A program made the position numbers and the translations under genes. The notes beneath the pieces are model-generated. The model saw nothing but the letters and a program-made list of their open reading frames with translations, had not been told where the DNA came from and did not search any database. Shown in pieces: positions 1-9,523 of a stretch of DNA of 42,136 bases. The DNA is taken from the NCBI GenBank assembly GCA_020432045.1, contig JAGQHB010000098.1:1-42136 (forward strand). The letters run 5' to 3'. This DNA is from Dehalococcoidia bacterium (GTDB taxonomy: Bacteria > Chloroflexota > Dehalococcoidia > Tepidiformales > Tepidiformaceae). Position 1 is the stretch's first letter; each line of letters opens with the position of its first letter.

Positions 1-1
1 C

Positions 2-169
2 GGAAGCCTCGGCGATGGGTTCGCTGTAGCGGCCGGCGAGTCCGATGAATGGGTCACCGTGACAACGAGCGGCAGCTACCCGTTCATCATCCCCTGGCTG
101 GGCAGCCAGACGATCTCCATCGAGGCCGCGGCGGAGATGCGGAAGGAGGGCTTCCGCAGTGGTCCGTAG
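2..169 (+). CDS. TadE-like pseudopilin, C-terminal fragment
   Basis: This open frame enters from the left edge and ends at TAG 167-169. The 55 visible residues include alternating hydrophobic strands (VTVTTSGSYPFIIPWLG), then a segment with ISIEAAAEMRKEG. This resembles the C-terminal end of TadE-like proteins, where a VTVxVxYPF...P strand precedes an 'ASA.MR.E' tail. TadE-like proteins are inner-membrane pseudopilins that work with Tad/Flp pilus or transfer machinery. The next gene starts at GTG 159 inside this frame, so the two are probably translationally coupled. The N-terminal transmembrane helix lies outside the window, so the call rests on the tail and on the neighbours. Confidence 0.6.
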   Translation, partial: GSLGDGFAVAAGESDEWVTVTTSGSYPFIIPWLGSQTISIEAAAEMRKEGFRSGP

Positions 170-608
170 GCTCCGCACCGTCACACAGAAGGCAGGTGGT
201 GAGTCCGGGCAGGCACTCGTAGAGGCGGCGCTCGCGATCCCGGTCCTGCTCATGTTGGTCTTCGGCGTGGTCGCCGCGGGTCGCATCGTCGAGGCCAAGA
301 TCGCAGTGCAGGCAGCAGCGCGAGAGTCGAGCCGGGCGCTGGCGGTGGCGCCGTCGGAAGACCAGGGCGTCTCCGATGCGTTGACCGCCGGAGAGAACGT
401 CGCCGCCGGCTATGGACTCGACGACGACCGGCTCACCATCGAGGTTGACTCGGGCGGCTTCAACCGTGGCGGCACCGTGACCTCCGAGGTCCGCTACAGC
501 GTCTCGCTCTCCGACCTGCCGCTGCTGAGCTTCATGGACGTGGACGTGGGCGCCAGCCACTCGGAGCGCATCGACATCTACCGGAGCCGGGAGGTAGCAG
601 CGCGATGA
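159..608 (+). CDS. TadE-like pseudopilin
   Basis: The protein has 149 residues. After a short basic N-terminus comes the TadE hallmark, ESGQALVEAALAIPVLLMLV, which is one acidic/glycine-rich prepilin-like stretch followed by a single transmembrane helix. The remaining part has the usual AxxAARESSRALAVAP segment and a strand-rich C-terminus. TadE-family proteins are minor pseudopilins anchored in the cytoplasmic membrane and facing outward. The start is GTG 159, overlapping the preceding TadE-like gene. The stop at 608 overlaps the ATG of the next gene (605). Coupling to a TadG-like gene and a lipoprotein suggests a single surface-apparatus operon. Confidence 0.8.
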   Translation: MVRRLRTVTQKAGGESGQALVEAALAIPVLLMLVFGVVAAGRIVEAKIAVQAAARESSRALAVAPSEDQGVSDALTAGENVAAGYGLDDDRLTIEVDSGGFNRGGTVTSEVRYSVSLSDLPLLSFMDVDVGASHSERIDIYRSREVAAR

Positions 609-1036
609 ACGTTGTCCGCCGGCTGCATGGTGACGAAGGCCAGGTGCTCGTGATGGTCGCGCTGATGATGGTGGGCGTCGTCAGCGTCGTCGGGCTCGTC
701 TCCGATGGCGGGCTGGTCTTCGCCCAGCGGCGCGACCTCCAGAACGTAGCCGACGCTGCCGCCGCGGCGGGAGCGATGCAGATAGACGAGGCCGTCTACC
801 GCTCGACGGGTGAGGTAGTCCTCGACGAACAACTGGCACGTGATGCCGCGGCCCTCTACCTGGATACCGAAGGCGGTCTCGACTACCTGGTCAACGTCCT
901 GCCGGACCGCGTGGAGGTTGCGGTGTCGAGGCAGGCAACAACCGGCTTCCTGCGGGTCATCGGCATCGACGGCGTCGAAGTGAGTGCCAGCGCGTCCGCT
1001 GAGCCGCGCTACGGCGTCGAGAGCGCGGGGCCGTAG
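605..1036 (+). CDS. TadG-like pilus assembly protein
   Basis: The protein has 143 residues. It opens with DEGQVLVMVALMMVGVVSVV, the 'GQ' plus single-helix signature of TadG/TadE-like proteins. This is followed by DGGLVFAQRRDLQNVADAAA, the strongly conserved 'D.g......lQ.aaDaAAlAga' segment of the putative Flp pilus-assembly TadG-like N-terminal family. The short form lacks the von Willebrand A domain found in long TadG proteins. Such short forms are common in Gram-positive and Chloroflexota Tad loci. ATG 605 overlaps the upstream stop by four bases. The protein is likely anchored in the cytoplasmic membrane with its C-terminus outside. Confidence 0.82.
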   Translation: MNVVRRLHGDEGQVLVMVALMMVGVVSVVGLVSDGGLVFAQRRDLQNVADAAAAAGAMQIDEAVYRSTGEVVLDEQLARDAAALYLDTEGGLDYLVNVLPDRVEVAVSRQATTGFLRVIGIDGVEVSASASAEPRYGVESAGP

Positions 1037-1047
1037 GAGGCGTGCAG

Positions 1048-1584
1048 ATGGACTGGAGAGCCGTCACGACGGGCATAGCGAGCAGCCTCCTGGTAGTGGC
1101 GGTGGCTGCGGCGTGCGGTGATGACGATGCGGACCCGACGCCGACCGCGACAGTCGCCGCAAATCCCAGCCCGTCGCCGACGGCCCCACAGCCAACCGCT
1201 ACCCCCGATGCCGAGGCTGAGGTGATCACGGCCTATCTCCGCTACTGGGACCTCTACGCCGAGGCCGTTCTCAATCTCGACCACAGCGGCCTCATCGGGG
1301 CGGCATCAGACGAGGAACTGCAGCAGGTACAGGAGGAAATAGAGACTCTTCGCGCGCAGGGCGTTGCGCTTCGCGTCGTGATTGAGCACCGACCCACCGT
1401 GATCGAACTCACCACCACGACCGCCACGGTGTTCGACGAGATGACGAACAACAGCTTCTTCGTCGATCCCGAAACGCATGAGCCCCCTGAGGGTGAAGGC
1501 AGCGGCGAAACCCTGGTCGACACGTTCTTTCTCGAGAAAGTAGATGGACAATGGATAGTCGTTCGCAGCATCAGGCAGAACTAG
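1048..1584 (+). CDS. Predicted lipoprotein with NTF2-like fold possible
   Basis: The protein has 178 residues from ATG 1048, which sits seven bases after a GGAGG at 1036-1040. An in-frame GTG at 1042 is too close to that site. The N-terminus is a lipoprotein signal peptide with lipobox VAAACG. A Thr/Pro-rich linker (DPTPTATVAANPSPSP) follows. The rest, with AYLRYWDLYAEAVLNLD, a Glu/Gln-rich helix, a strand-rich middle and a final DGQWIVVRSIR, looks like the Ala/Tyr-rich helices plus sheet of NTF2-like proteins, but this is inference. It probably sits on the outer face of the membrane next to the Tad-like proteins. Its last 34 bases overlap the next gene. Confidence 0.7.
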   Translation: MDWRAVTTGIASSLLVVAVAAACGDDDADPTPTATVAANPSPSPTAPQPTATPDAEAEVITAYLRYWDLYAEAVLNLDHSGLIGAASDEELQQVQEEIETLRAQGVALRVVIEHRPTVIELTTTTATVFDEMTNNSFFVDPETHEPPEGEGSGETLVDTFFLEKVDGQWIVVRSIRQN

Positions 1585-2492
1585 CCCAGAGCATTCGTAG
1601 GTGGTTAGCGTGCCTGGCGGCCGCCGCTTTGGCCCTTGTCGTTCCCCTGGCGGCGCTCGCTGACGATCCGACTCCCGGTGGAGCAGGAACGCCTCGCAGC
1701 AATTCGCGAACGGCCAGCGCGACCGTGAAATCGGGCCCGAATGGGGTCACCGTTTACATACGAGTGACGCAGGAGTCTCCGGGAAGTGCAACGGGCTCAG
1801 CGTCCAGTACTACCGTAAGCACCGGCAACTCGCGGATCTGCCGCATCAGCGCCCAGAACATCGGAATCGTGCTCTCAAACTCGTCCTGGTATCAGGCTGA
1901 ACAGGCTGCTCACCCCGATAGCGTCTTCGGCAGCGTGAGCTGCGACGACGGCTTCTTCGCTTTCATTTGGATTCCCGTGGGCACGCCGGCTGGTGGAAAC
2001 GTGCAGGTGGTGTTCGTCGACGACGACGGTGTCGACCCGGTCGCGATCGCCCTCGAACTCCTCAACCACCTCCCGATCCCGGACATCGCCATCGACGCCA
2101 ACCCGGCGACCGGTCTTGTCGCACTGCCCTCCTGGTTCTGGCTAGACGGCTACGACGGCTCGCCCATCAGCTCCTCGGACGCGCTGCCGGGCGTCGCCGT
2201 TGACGTGGAGGTTGAGCCGCTGGTCTACCGCTGGTCTTTCGGCGATGGGACGACCGCGGAGACCACCTCGCTCGGACAGCGCTATCCCGCCGAGAGCGAC
2301 ATCCGCCATGTCTACGAACAGTCCTCGCTGGCGGCCGGCGGCGCCTACTCCGTCACGGTGGAGGTCACGTTCGCGGCACGGTATCGCGTCAACGGCGGGG
2401 CGTGGGAAACGCTCGACCCGATCACCCGATCATTCAGCAATGACTACGCGGTCCAGCAGCTCCAGTCCGTCCTGGTGGGGCAGCAGCCGTGA
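1551..2492 (+). CDS. Secreted PKD-domain protein
   Basis: The protein has 313 residues. A Sec-type signal peptide (basic start, then LACLAAAALALVVPLAALAD) suggests export. The central part carries a Ser/Thr-rich strand region. From about residue 220 there is a PKD-like fold with YRWSFGDGTTAETTS and YSVTVEVTFAARYRV, the usual 'W.FGDG......' and 'Y.Vtv.v' strands. PKD domains are extracellular Ig-like modules in surface proteins. ATG 1551 lies inside the lipoprotein gene, and the stop overlaps GTG 2489 of the next gene, so this is one coupled operon. No enzymatic motif was seen. A role as an outer component of the pilus or transfer apparatus is inferred from context. Confidence 0.75.
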   Translation: MDSRSQHQAELAQSIRRWLACLAAAALALVVPLAALADDPTPGGAGTPRSNSRTASATVKSGPNGVTVYIRVTQESPGSATGSASSTTVSTGNSRICRISAQNIGIVLSNSSWYQAEQAAHPDSVFGSVSCDDGFFAFIWIPVGTPAGGNVQVVFVDDDGVDPVAIALELLNHLPIPDIAIDANPATGLVALPSWFWLDGYDGSPISSSDALPGVAVDVEVEPLVYRWSFGDGTTAETTSLGQRYPAESDIRHVYEQSSLAAGGAYSVTVEVTFAARYRVNGGAWETLDPITRSFSNDYAVQQLQSVLVGQQP

Positions 2493-5400
2493 GCACGAGG
2501 GATCTCGCGGCAGAGCGAGACGCAGCGTCCGGCGGTGGCTGGCTCGGCCCGGCAGCGATGATCGCTGCTTGTGCCACGGTCGCAGTCGGCCTCTGGTCGC
2601 TGACGGGACCGCCGACGATGCTCACTTCGCCGCCCGACTGGAGCCACATCCGGGACGTGCTGACCGGCTCCCGGCTCAGCGATCAGGACGTCATCACCGT
2701 CACGATCGGCATCGGGTGGGTCGTCGTCGCGTACCTGTTGCTTTCGATCGTCGTACGGCTCGCGCTCGGCCTCGCCGGCCTGCTCACCGGGCAGGCAGCC
2801 TGGGTGAGGAGCGGGCTTCGCATCACCGCTCCGCTGACGCTCCCCATCGTGCGCCGGGTGGTCGACGGTGCCCTTACCGGAACGATTCTGTTCAGCGCCA
2901 CGTTCCACACGCCGTCGGCGGCGTTCGCATCCTCGGCGGCAGCGACTGCGAGCGTAGAGGCTTCCCTCCAAGGGGAGATGGCTTCGTTTGCCGGACCGGC
3001 GACCAGCCCTCCAAGCGCTCCAGACCTTTCGGCGGCGACCGTTCCTGCTACCTACACCGTGATGCGAGGCGACCACCTCTGGGGCATCGCGGAGCGCTTC
3101 CTTGGGGACGGCTTCCGTTGGGTCGATATCTGGAAGCTCAACTCACAGCGCGCGATGACGGACGGACGGGCCTTCGTGGACCCGAATCTCATCTATCCCG
3201 GCTGGCAACTGGAGCTTCGGCAGGACGTTAGCACCGCTGAGCCCGAACGGCTCGATGAGGAAGAAGACCTCGGTGCAACGCCGGACCCGGAACCGACGCC
3301 AGAACCGTCCCCGGTGCCACCGACTCCCGACCCGACAGCGGTCGCCCCCATACCAACACCAACGGTGATCCCGGGTGGACCGGTCGCCCCCGCTGACGAT
3401 GCGGGAGGCGGGCCGGACCTTTGGCCCTCCCTGCCGGCAGTGCCGGCGCCTGACGCTGGCGTCGTGGCCACGGCCGCGGCGATCACGGTCGGTGGTGCCG
3501 CGATGCTGCTGGTGTTTCGCCGCACCCGGCAGCGGTCATGGCAATCCAACGGCCGACGCGAACGCCGGCCAGCCGGGTCAGGCGACGCGGCTCGCGTGCT
3601 GGCCACAGGTACAGCGCTCTTGTCGGCGCTGTCGGAGCTCGATTTCGCGTCTACGAGCATCGTCCTCGTGCGCGAGTCGGACCGGTACCTGGAGTTCACG
3701 CTCGACTGCCCGCCGGGCGATGCCGAGGCGCTGGTCGAATCCCGCTATACAATCGCCCGCCAGCTCGGATGCGCCGTCGATGGCGAAGTCCTTGGGGCGA
3801 CGACCGTCCGGCTGAAGCTCTCGCGGATGAGTCAGCTCGCAGCGGCGCTGCTCGCCGACGCCGACGGCCGTGAGCAGCCACTTCTCGTACCGGTCGGCGC
3901 TTCGGATTCCGCCATCCACTACCTCAACCTTGCCGCCGTTGGGAGCGTCCTGGTCGTCGGTGGACGGCTGGAGGGACGTGATCTCCTCGCAGGCTGGTTC
4001 ACCACCCTCGACTCGCTCCACCCGGATGGGACCGTAGCAGTCGTCGCCGACGAGGCTGCCTCGGATCCCCTTGGCGAGTGCCTGGAGTTGCTGCCCGGTC
4101 CAGCCGATGACGCCGATCCGCCCGCCGATTCGCCCTCGGCCTTTGCCCGGTGGCTGGAGGATAAGCTGATTGCGCGGGACGAGGAGCCCGACAACCCGGT
4201 GCTCCTGGCGCTTCTGGGGCCGAGCCCCGAGCCAGCCAGCGCCGTGGCCGAGATGGAAGGCGTCCTTCGGCAAGGTCCAGCGCGAGGTATCTTCGTGATT
4301 GCGTTCGCTGAGACGGCCGATGGCATCGACACGCGGCAGTCGTTCGGAGCCAGTGTCATCTTCGGCGCGGACCAGGATCCCGGTGGCTCCAGTGCGATCA
4401 CCCTGACCCTACCGCACGTGCCTCCGCTCCATCTCGAGCCGGTCGTGGTACGGCGACAGGTTGCGCACCGCCCTCGCAGTGATGCCGCAACACCAGTGCC
4501 GGCGCCGACCGAATCCACAACACCCTCAGCACCTCACAACGGCCGCACCCCATTGGCAACCCGGTCGGAGGACGACGAGGAACTCGCCGCCGACGATGAC
4601 GAGCCCCGTGCGCCAGAGCTGATAGCCCCGCCGTCGGAAAACGGGAGGCATCCGGTAGACGCCGCGACGGCTCCTGCGGTGTCGGGCGCCACACCACTCG
4701 GGGCCATGGACAGGCAGGCCTCGCTCCCGCTCGCTGGACCCGATGGGGAGTCGGCTGCCGAGGATGGCCCCGTGTTCCGCGCCAGGCTGTTCGGGACATT
4801 CCGTGTCGAGACAGGCGCCGGCGAGGTCGATGGCTGGTCGATCCAAAAGGCGCGGGAGCTGCTCGCCTATCTTCTCGCCCACGGCGGTTCGTCGGTCCTG
4901 CGCGACACCGCGGCGGAGGCGCTCGGCCTAAGCGGGGACAACCAGGGAGGACATCCGCTTCCCAACGCCGCCTACTACGCCCGGCGCACGCTCAGCCGAG
5001 CGGTACCGGATTTTGAGGGCGACATCCTCATCACGGCGCGCCAGCGGTACGCGCTGCGGGCGGGCCTCTTCCGGACGGACGTGGACGCCTTCGACGCACA
5101 CCTCGCCCGGGCCGAGCGTCTGCAGGGCTACGAGGCCCTGGTCGAGTACCAGCGGGCGCTGGAACTCTGCACGGCCGATTTCCTCGCGGACGAGGACTAT
5201 GAGTGGGCGGACGCCTATAGGCGCGACTACCAGACGCGGTTCATCACGGCCGCCCACCGCGCAGCGAAGTTGGCGTGCGAGTTGCGTGACCCGAAGCTCG
5301 CGCTTCGCGTCTACGACGCCATCTTGCAGAGAGACCCCATCGACGAGGAAGCGGTGCGCGAGGCGATGCGCTCCTACGCCGCGATGGGAGACAAGAACTC

Positions 5401-5530
5401 CGCGAAGCGCATGTACAAGAAGCTCGTCGAGGACCTGCGCGAGGCGCTTGATGACGATCAAGCGGAACCGATGCCAGAGACGACAAAGCTGGTTGTTAGT
5501 CTCCAGGCATCATCGATTCGTGGTGGCTAA
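2489..5530 (+). CDS. LysM - pseudo-FtsK - SARP/BTAD membrane regulator
   Basis: The protein has 1013 residues. Hydrophobic segments lie near residues 18-40 and 68-98, with a possible one near 125-150. A LysM domain starts at Y189 (YTVMRGDHLWGIAERFLGDG). A Pro/Thr linker and a further helix near 325-345 follow, ending in basic RRTRQRS. The segment of about 470-630 resembles an FtsK/SpoIIIE ATPase in outline: LVVGG where Walker A would be (478-495) and VLRQGPARGIFVIAFAE (592-608) aligned with the 'GRAaGIHLilATQ' segment. However, it has no GKS/T. The C-terminus, from V762, is an OmpR-type winged helix (RLFGTFRVE, SIQKARELLAYLLAHGG) followed by a BTAD helical repeat (about 866-1005), the layout of AfsR/SARP activators. 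LysM probably binds cell wall outside, and the regulator lies inside. Start GTG 2489 overlaps the upstream stop. Confidence 0.82.
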   Translation: MSTRDLAAERDAASGGGWLGPAAMIAACATVAVGLWSLTGPPTMLTSPPDWSHIRDVLTGSRLSDQDVITVTIGIGWVVVAYLLLSIVVRLALGLAGLLTGQAAWVRSGLRITAPLTLPIVRRVVDGALTGTILFSATFHTPSAAFASSAAATASVEASLQGEMASFAGPATSPPSAPDLSAATVPATYTVMRGDHLWGIAERFLGDGFRWVDIWKLNSQRAMTDGRAFVDPNLIYPGWQLELRQDVSTAEPERLDEEEDLGATPDPEPTPEPSPVPPTPDPTAVAPIPTPTVIPGGPVAPADDAGGGPDLWPSLPAVPAPDAGVVATAAAITVGGAAMLLVFRRTRQRSWQSNGRRERRPAGSGDAARVLATGTALLSALSELDFASTSIVLVRESDRYLEFTLDCPPGDAEALVESRYTIARQLGCAVDGEVLGATTVRLKLSRMSQLAAALLADADGREQPLLVPVGASDSAIHYLNLAAVGSVLVVGGRLEGRDLLAGWFTTLDSLHPDGTVAVVADEAASDPLGECLELLPGPADDADPPADSPSAFARWLEDKLIARDEEPDNPVLLALLGPSPEPASAVAEMEGVLRQGPARGIFVIAFAETADGIDTRQSFGASVIFGADQDPGGSSAITLTLPHVPPLHLEPVVVRRQVAHRPRSDAATPVPAPTESTTPSAPHNGRTPLATRSEDDEELAADDDEPRAPELIAPPSENGRHPVDAATAPAVSGATPLGAMDRQASLPLAGPDGESAAEDGPVFRARLFGTFRVETGAGEVDGWSIQKARELLAYLLAHGGSSVLRDTAAEALGLSGDNQGGHPLPNAAYYARRTLSRAVPDFEGDILITARQRYALRAGLFRTDVDAFDAHLARAERLQGYEALVEYQRALELCTADFLADEDYEWADAYRRDYQTRFITAAHRAAKLACELRDPKLALRVYDAILQRDPIDEEAVREAMRSYAAMGDKNSAKRMYKKLVEDLREALDDDQAEPMPETTKLVVSLQASSIRGG

Positions 5531-5571
5531 GTGCCTTCAACCCGTGCGTCGAACGAAGCTCACTCTCGTCC

Positions 5572-6195
5572 TCATCCAGGCCGGAGAACGCGTGCACCGA
5601 CTCCTCGGCGCCGGAATGGATTGGGGTAAAGAGAATCCTCGATCCTACGCCATCCGCCATTGGGCAAGCTGCCCTCGCGCGCAAAGCCCAGGCGCATCGT
5701 CCGCTTCGCCAGTCCGCTGTAGCTGAGGGTGGTTTGCGTCCGATGCTTAAGATGGACGAGGTGCTCGGCGGTGCAATTTGGCGGCACGACGCCTAGTGAT
5801 TCCAGTTGCTGTCGAAACGCACTCTCCGAGAACAAGAGCTCGGCGGCGAACACTTCGGCTCCGATTTCCACCATTGCGCTCTCGTTAGAAGCGTCGCAGT
5901 AGGACAGGATGCTCCCGGCGTCCACGAGATGATGCTTTAGCTCGTGGCCAAGCGTGAAGATGTATGGGTCGTCTGGCAAAGCGGCGTTAACCATGATGGT
6001 CGGACCGAGGTCGTCATTGAAGTAGGCCCCGCGCAGTCGCTTCAATGGTCCCCGCCAGCGGTCTAGTCGGACGCCCTCGGCCCGGAAGATGCGGGCGAAG
6101 TCGCGTTTTGTGACGCGTTCCGGCGAGAGGCCGAACCTGTCCCGGACCTCGCCTGCGAGGAACTCCATGCGCGAGTAGTACTCAGTCCGCGTCAC
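5572..6195 (-). CDS. ImmA/IrrE-family metallopeptidase
   Basis: The protein has 207 residues from GTG 6195, which overlaps the end of the upstream XRE gene and has a GGAAG seven bases before it. A later ATG at 6168 gives 198 residues. The zinc-protease signature FTLGHELKHHLVD (HExxH at residues 84-88) is followed by EIGAEVFAAELLFSES, the second, Glu-bearing helix of the family. ImmA/IrrE proteases cleave XRE-type repressors in mobile elements (as in ICEBs1) or stress regulators. The upstream XRE partner fits that role. The frame stays open far upstream of the start, but that part only shadows the XRE gene. It converges on the LysM-SARP gene. Confidence 0.85.
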   Translation of the reverse strand: MTRTEYYSRMEFLAGEVRDRFGLSPERVTKRDFARIFRAEGVRLDRWRGPLKRLRGAYFNDDLGPTIMVNAALPDDPYIFTLGHELKHHLVDAGSILSYCDASNESAMVEIGAEVFAAELLFSESAFRQQLESLGVVPPNCTAEHLVHLKHRTQTTLSYSGLAKRTMRLGFAREGSLPNGGWRRIEDSLYPNPFRRRGVGARVLRPG

Positions 6196-6592
6196 CCTGT
6201 GTCTTCCGTTTCCGACCCGGCCCGGGCCGACCGCCGCCGGCGTAAAGGCTGCGTGCCTTCCTGAACTCCGCATATCGGCTGAGTTCCTCGAGATCAGCAG
6301 CATCCAGCTGTCGAGCAGTCCGCAAGAGAGCCGCGACTCTATCGTCCTCATCCGAATTGTCACGTGGGAAGAAGCCGAGGATCGATACGCCGAAGAACCG
6401 AGCGAGTTGGTCCAGATCATCGAGCGTGGGCTTGTAGGTCCCGGTCTCCCAGCGGGAGATCGTGTTCCCAGTCTTCCCGAGCGCTTTCGCCAGGGCCTCT
6501 TGAGAGAGGCCCTCACCGCTGGCGTACCCAACCCGCAAATCTCGAATGCGCTGGCCGACGAACTCGGTCAACGGAGTGGAGCGAGAAGTCAT
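6182..6592 (-). CDS. XRE-family transcriptional regulator
   Basis: The protein has 136 residues from ATG 6592, preceded by GAGG at seven bases. Earlier in-frame starts lack such a site. Residues of about 11-67 form a classic HTH_3 domain: QRIRDLRVGYASGEGLSQEA, then LGKTGNTISRWETGTYKPT and a helix LDDLDQLARFFGV. The tail is charged and has no known domain. It overlaps the ImmA/IrrE gene, and such pairs act as a repressor and its antirepressor protease in integrative elements. The divergent region (6593-6754) separates it from the DUF2188 gene, so it could control itself, that gene and the defence operon beyond. This is inference. Confidence 0.85.
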   Translation of the reverse strand: MTSRSTPLTEFVGQRIRDLRVGYASGEGLSQEALAKALGKTGNTISRWETGTYKPTLDDLDQLARFFGVSILGFFPRDNSDEDDRVAALLRTARQLDAADLEELSRYAEFRKARSLYAGGGRPGPGRKRKTQGDAD

Positions 6593-6639
6593 CGCCTGAC
6601 CTCGATTCCCTGTTTCAGGATGACATTCTCCCACTGGCG

Positions 6640-6670
6640 TTGACAGCACGCAAAGCTTCGATCAATCCTA
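6640..6670 (+). promoter_or_regulatory. Candidate promoter for the DUF2188 gene
   Basis: A perfect TTGACA lies at 6640-6645. The best -10 match at a 17-19 base spacing is poor (CAATCC/AATCCT/ATCCTA). It lies in the divergent region between the XRE gene and the DUF2188 gene, so it may be a regulated promoter. The weak -10 makes this a low-confidence call. Confidence 0.28.
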
Positions 6671-6754
6671 TCGCAGGAGGGCATTTCCACTCTGAAAGGA
6701 CGCCGCAAACCACCGGCGGGCCCGAGTGAAGTTTCGATGCCCCGGAGGCTTCCG

Positions 6755-6997
6755 ATGGCGAGGAACCAGAGGCACGTAGTTCCAACCGGCGACGGTTGGG
6801 CGGTGAAAGCACCCAGCGCGAAGCGCGCGAGTTCGACGCACACCACTCAAGCCGGTGCCGAACGACGGGCGAAGCAAATTCTCGGCAACGCTGGCGGCGG
6901 TGAGGCGGTCATCCACGGGCGTGACGGTCGCATCCGCGACAGCGACACGGTCCCGCCAGCCAACGATCCGAATCCGCCCACCGACACCAAACACTAG
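6755..6997 (+). CDS. DUF2188-family small protein
   Basis: The protein has 80 residues. ATG 6755 is chosen over ATG 6737 because GGAGG lies six bases before it. The sequence HVVPTGDGWAVKAPSAKRAS, followed by AGAERRAKQILGNAGGGEAV and IHGRDGRIRDSDTV, matches the DUF2188 pattern of 'V.p.g.gW.V......A.....tq.eAi..a..i....gg.v.vhg.dGrir...t'. The fold is a small sheet/helix unit of unknown function, often found beside mobile and defence genes. It is followed 28 bases later by the zinc-ribbon-like gene, on the same strand as the defence operon. Confidence 0.75.
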   Translation: MARNQRHVVPTGDGWAVKAPSAKRASSTHTTQAGAERRAKQILGNAGGGEAVIHGRDGRIRDSDTVPPANDPNPPTDTKH

Positions 6998-7025
6998 GTA
7001 GCCGCAAGACTGGAGGGGCGTCGCC

Positions 7026-7250
7026 GTGTCTTTCATCCTCGATAGCAAGGTCAACGTCGATTGTCCGGAGTGCCGGAGCCGACTGACTGTCACCCTCCGC
7101 GACATCCAGCAGCGCCGGCTCGTCCGCTGCTCGCGAGGCCACTCGATTCAGCTCAAGGAACAGGGCGATGGCATCCGCAAGGTCGATCGCGCAACCGAAG
7201 ACCTTGAGCGTTCGATTCGCCGGCTCGGCGGCACTATCAGGCTCAAGTAG
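7026..7250 (+). CDS. Small zinc-ribbon-like protein
   Basis: The protein has 74 residues. The GTG start at 7026 is nine bases after GGAGG. The first half carries a CPEC pair and, 18 residues on, CSRGH, giving a CxxC...CxxxH set able to bind one zinc ion (DCPECRSRLTVTLRDIQQRR then LVRCSRGHSIQL). The second half is a charged helix ending in SIRRLGGTIRLK. No specific family is recognised, but it resembles small conserved proteins of unknown role in Gram-positive mobile DNA. It probably shares a transcript with the DUF2188 gene. It might bind nucleic acid, but that is inferred only from the ribbon. Confidence 0.6.
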   Translation: MSFILDSKVNVDCPECRSRLTVTLRDIQQRRLVRCSRGHSIQLKEQGDGIRKVDRATEDLERSIRRLGGTIRLK

Positions 7251-7540
7251 CCGCCCCTGGGCCAGCCGACAGAACGCCAAGCAACTCCGAAGGCGAAGGC
7301 GGGGCCCGCCGCCATGTTCCTGGCCATCTCGTAATCGCTGCCCGTTCCATGGATTGCCGCGCGCTCGGCCATCACGGTCGACCGCGCCATGCTCGGCCCG
7401 GAGTAACGAGGCGCTGTCTCGTCGCGTCGTGTCACGCGCTCTCGGCCCCTTCCGGTCTGGAGCCGTTAGAATCGCATCGTCGCCAGGCCTGAGTAGCTTC
7501 GAGGCCCCGAGCCCTCTGAATCCCAACTGACCGGACATCC
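7251..7540 (+). other. Leader region of the defence operon
   Basis: These 290 bases separate the zinc-ribbon-like gene from hsdM. No supported gene was found. TAGAAT at 7467-7472 could be a -10 box, but no good -35 lies at the right distance. No convincing intrinsic terminator or ribosome binding site was seen. Transcription of the seven-gene operon most likely starts here or reads through from 6640. Confidence 0.35.
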
Positions 7541-9519
<1,979 letters not shown>

Positions 9520-9523
<4 letters not shown>

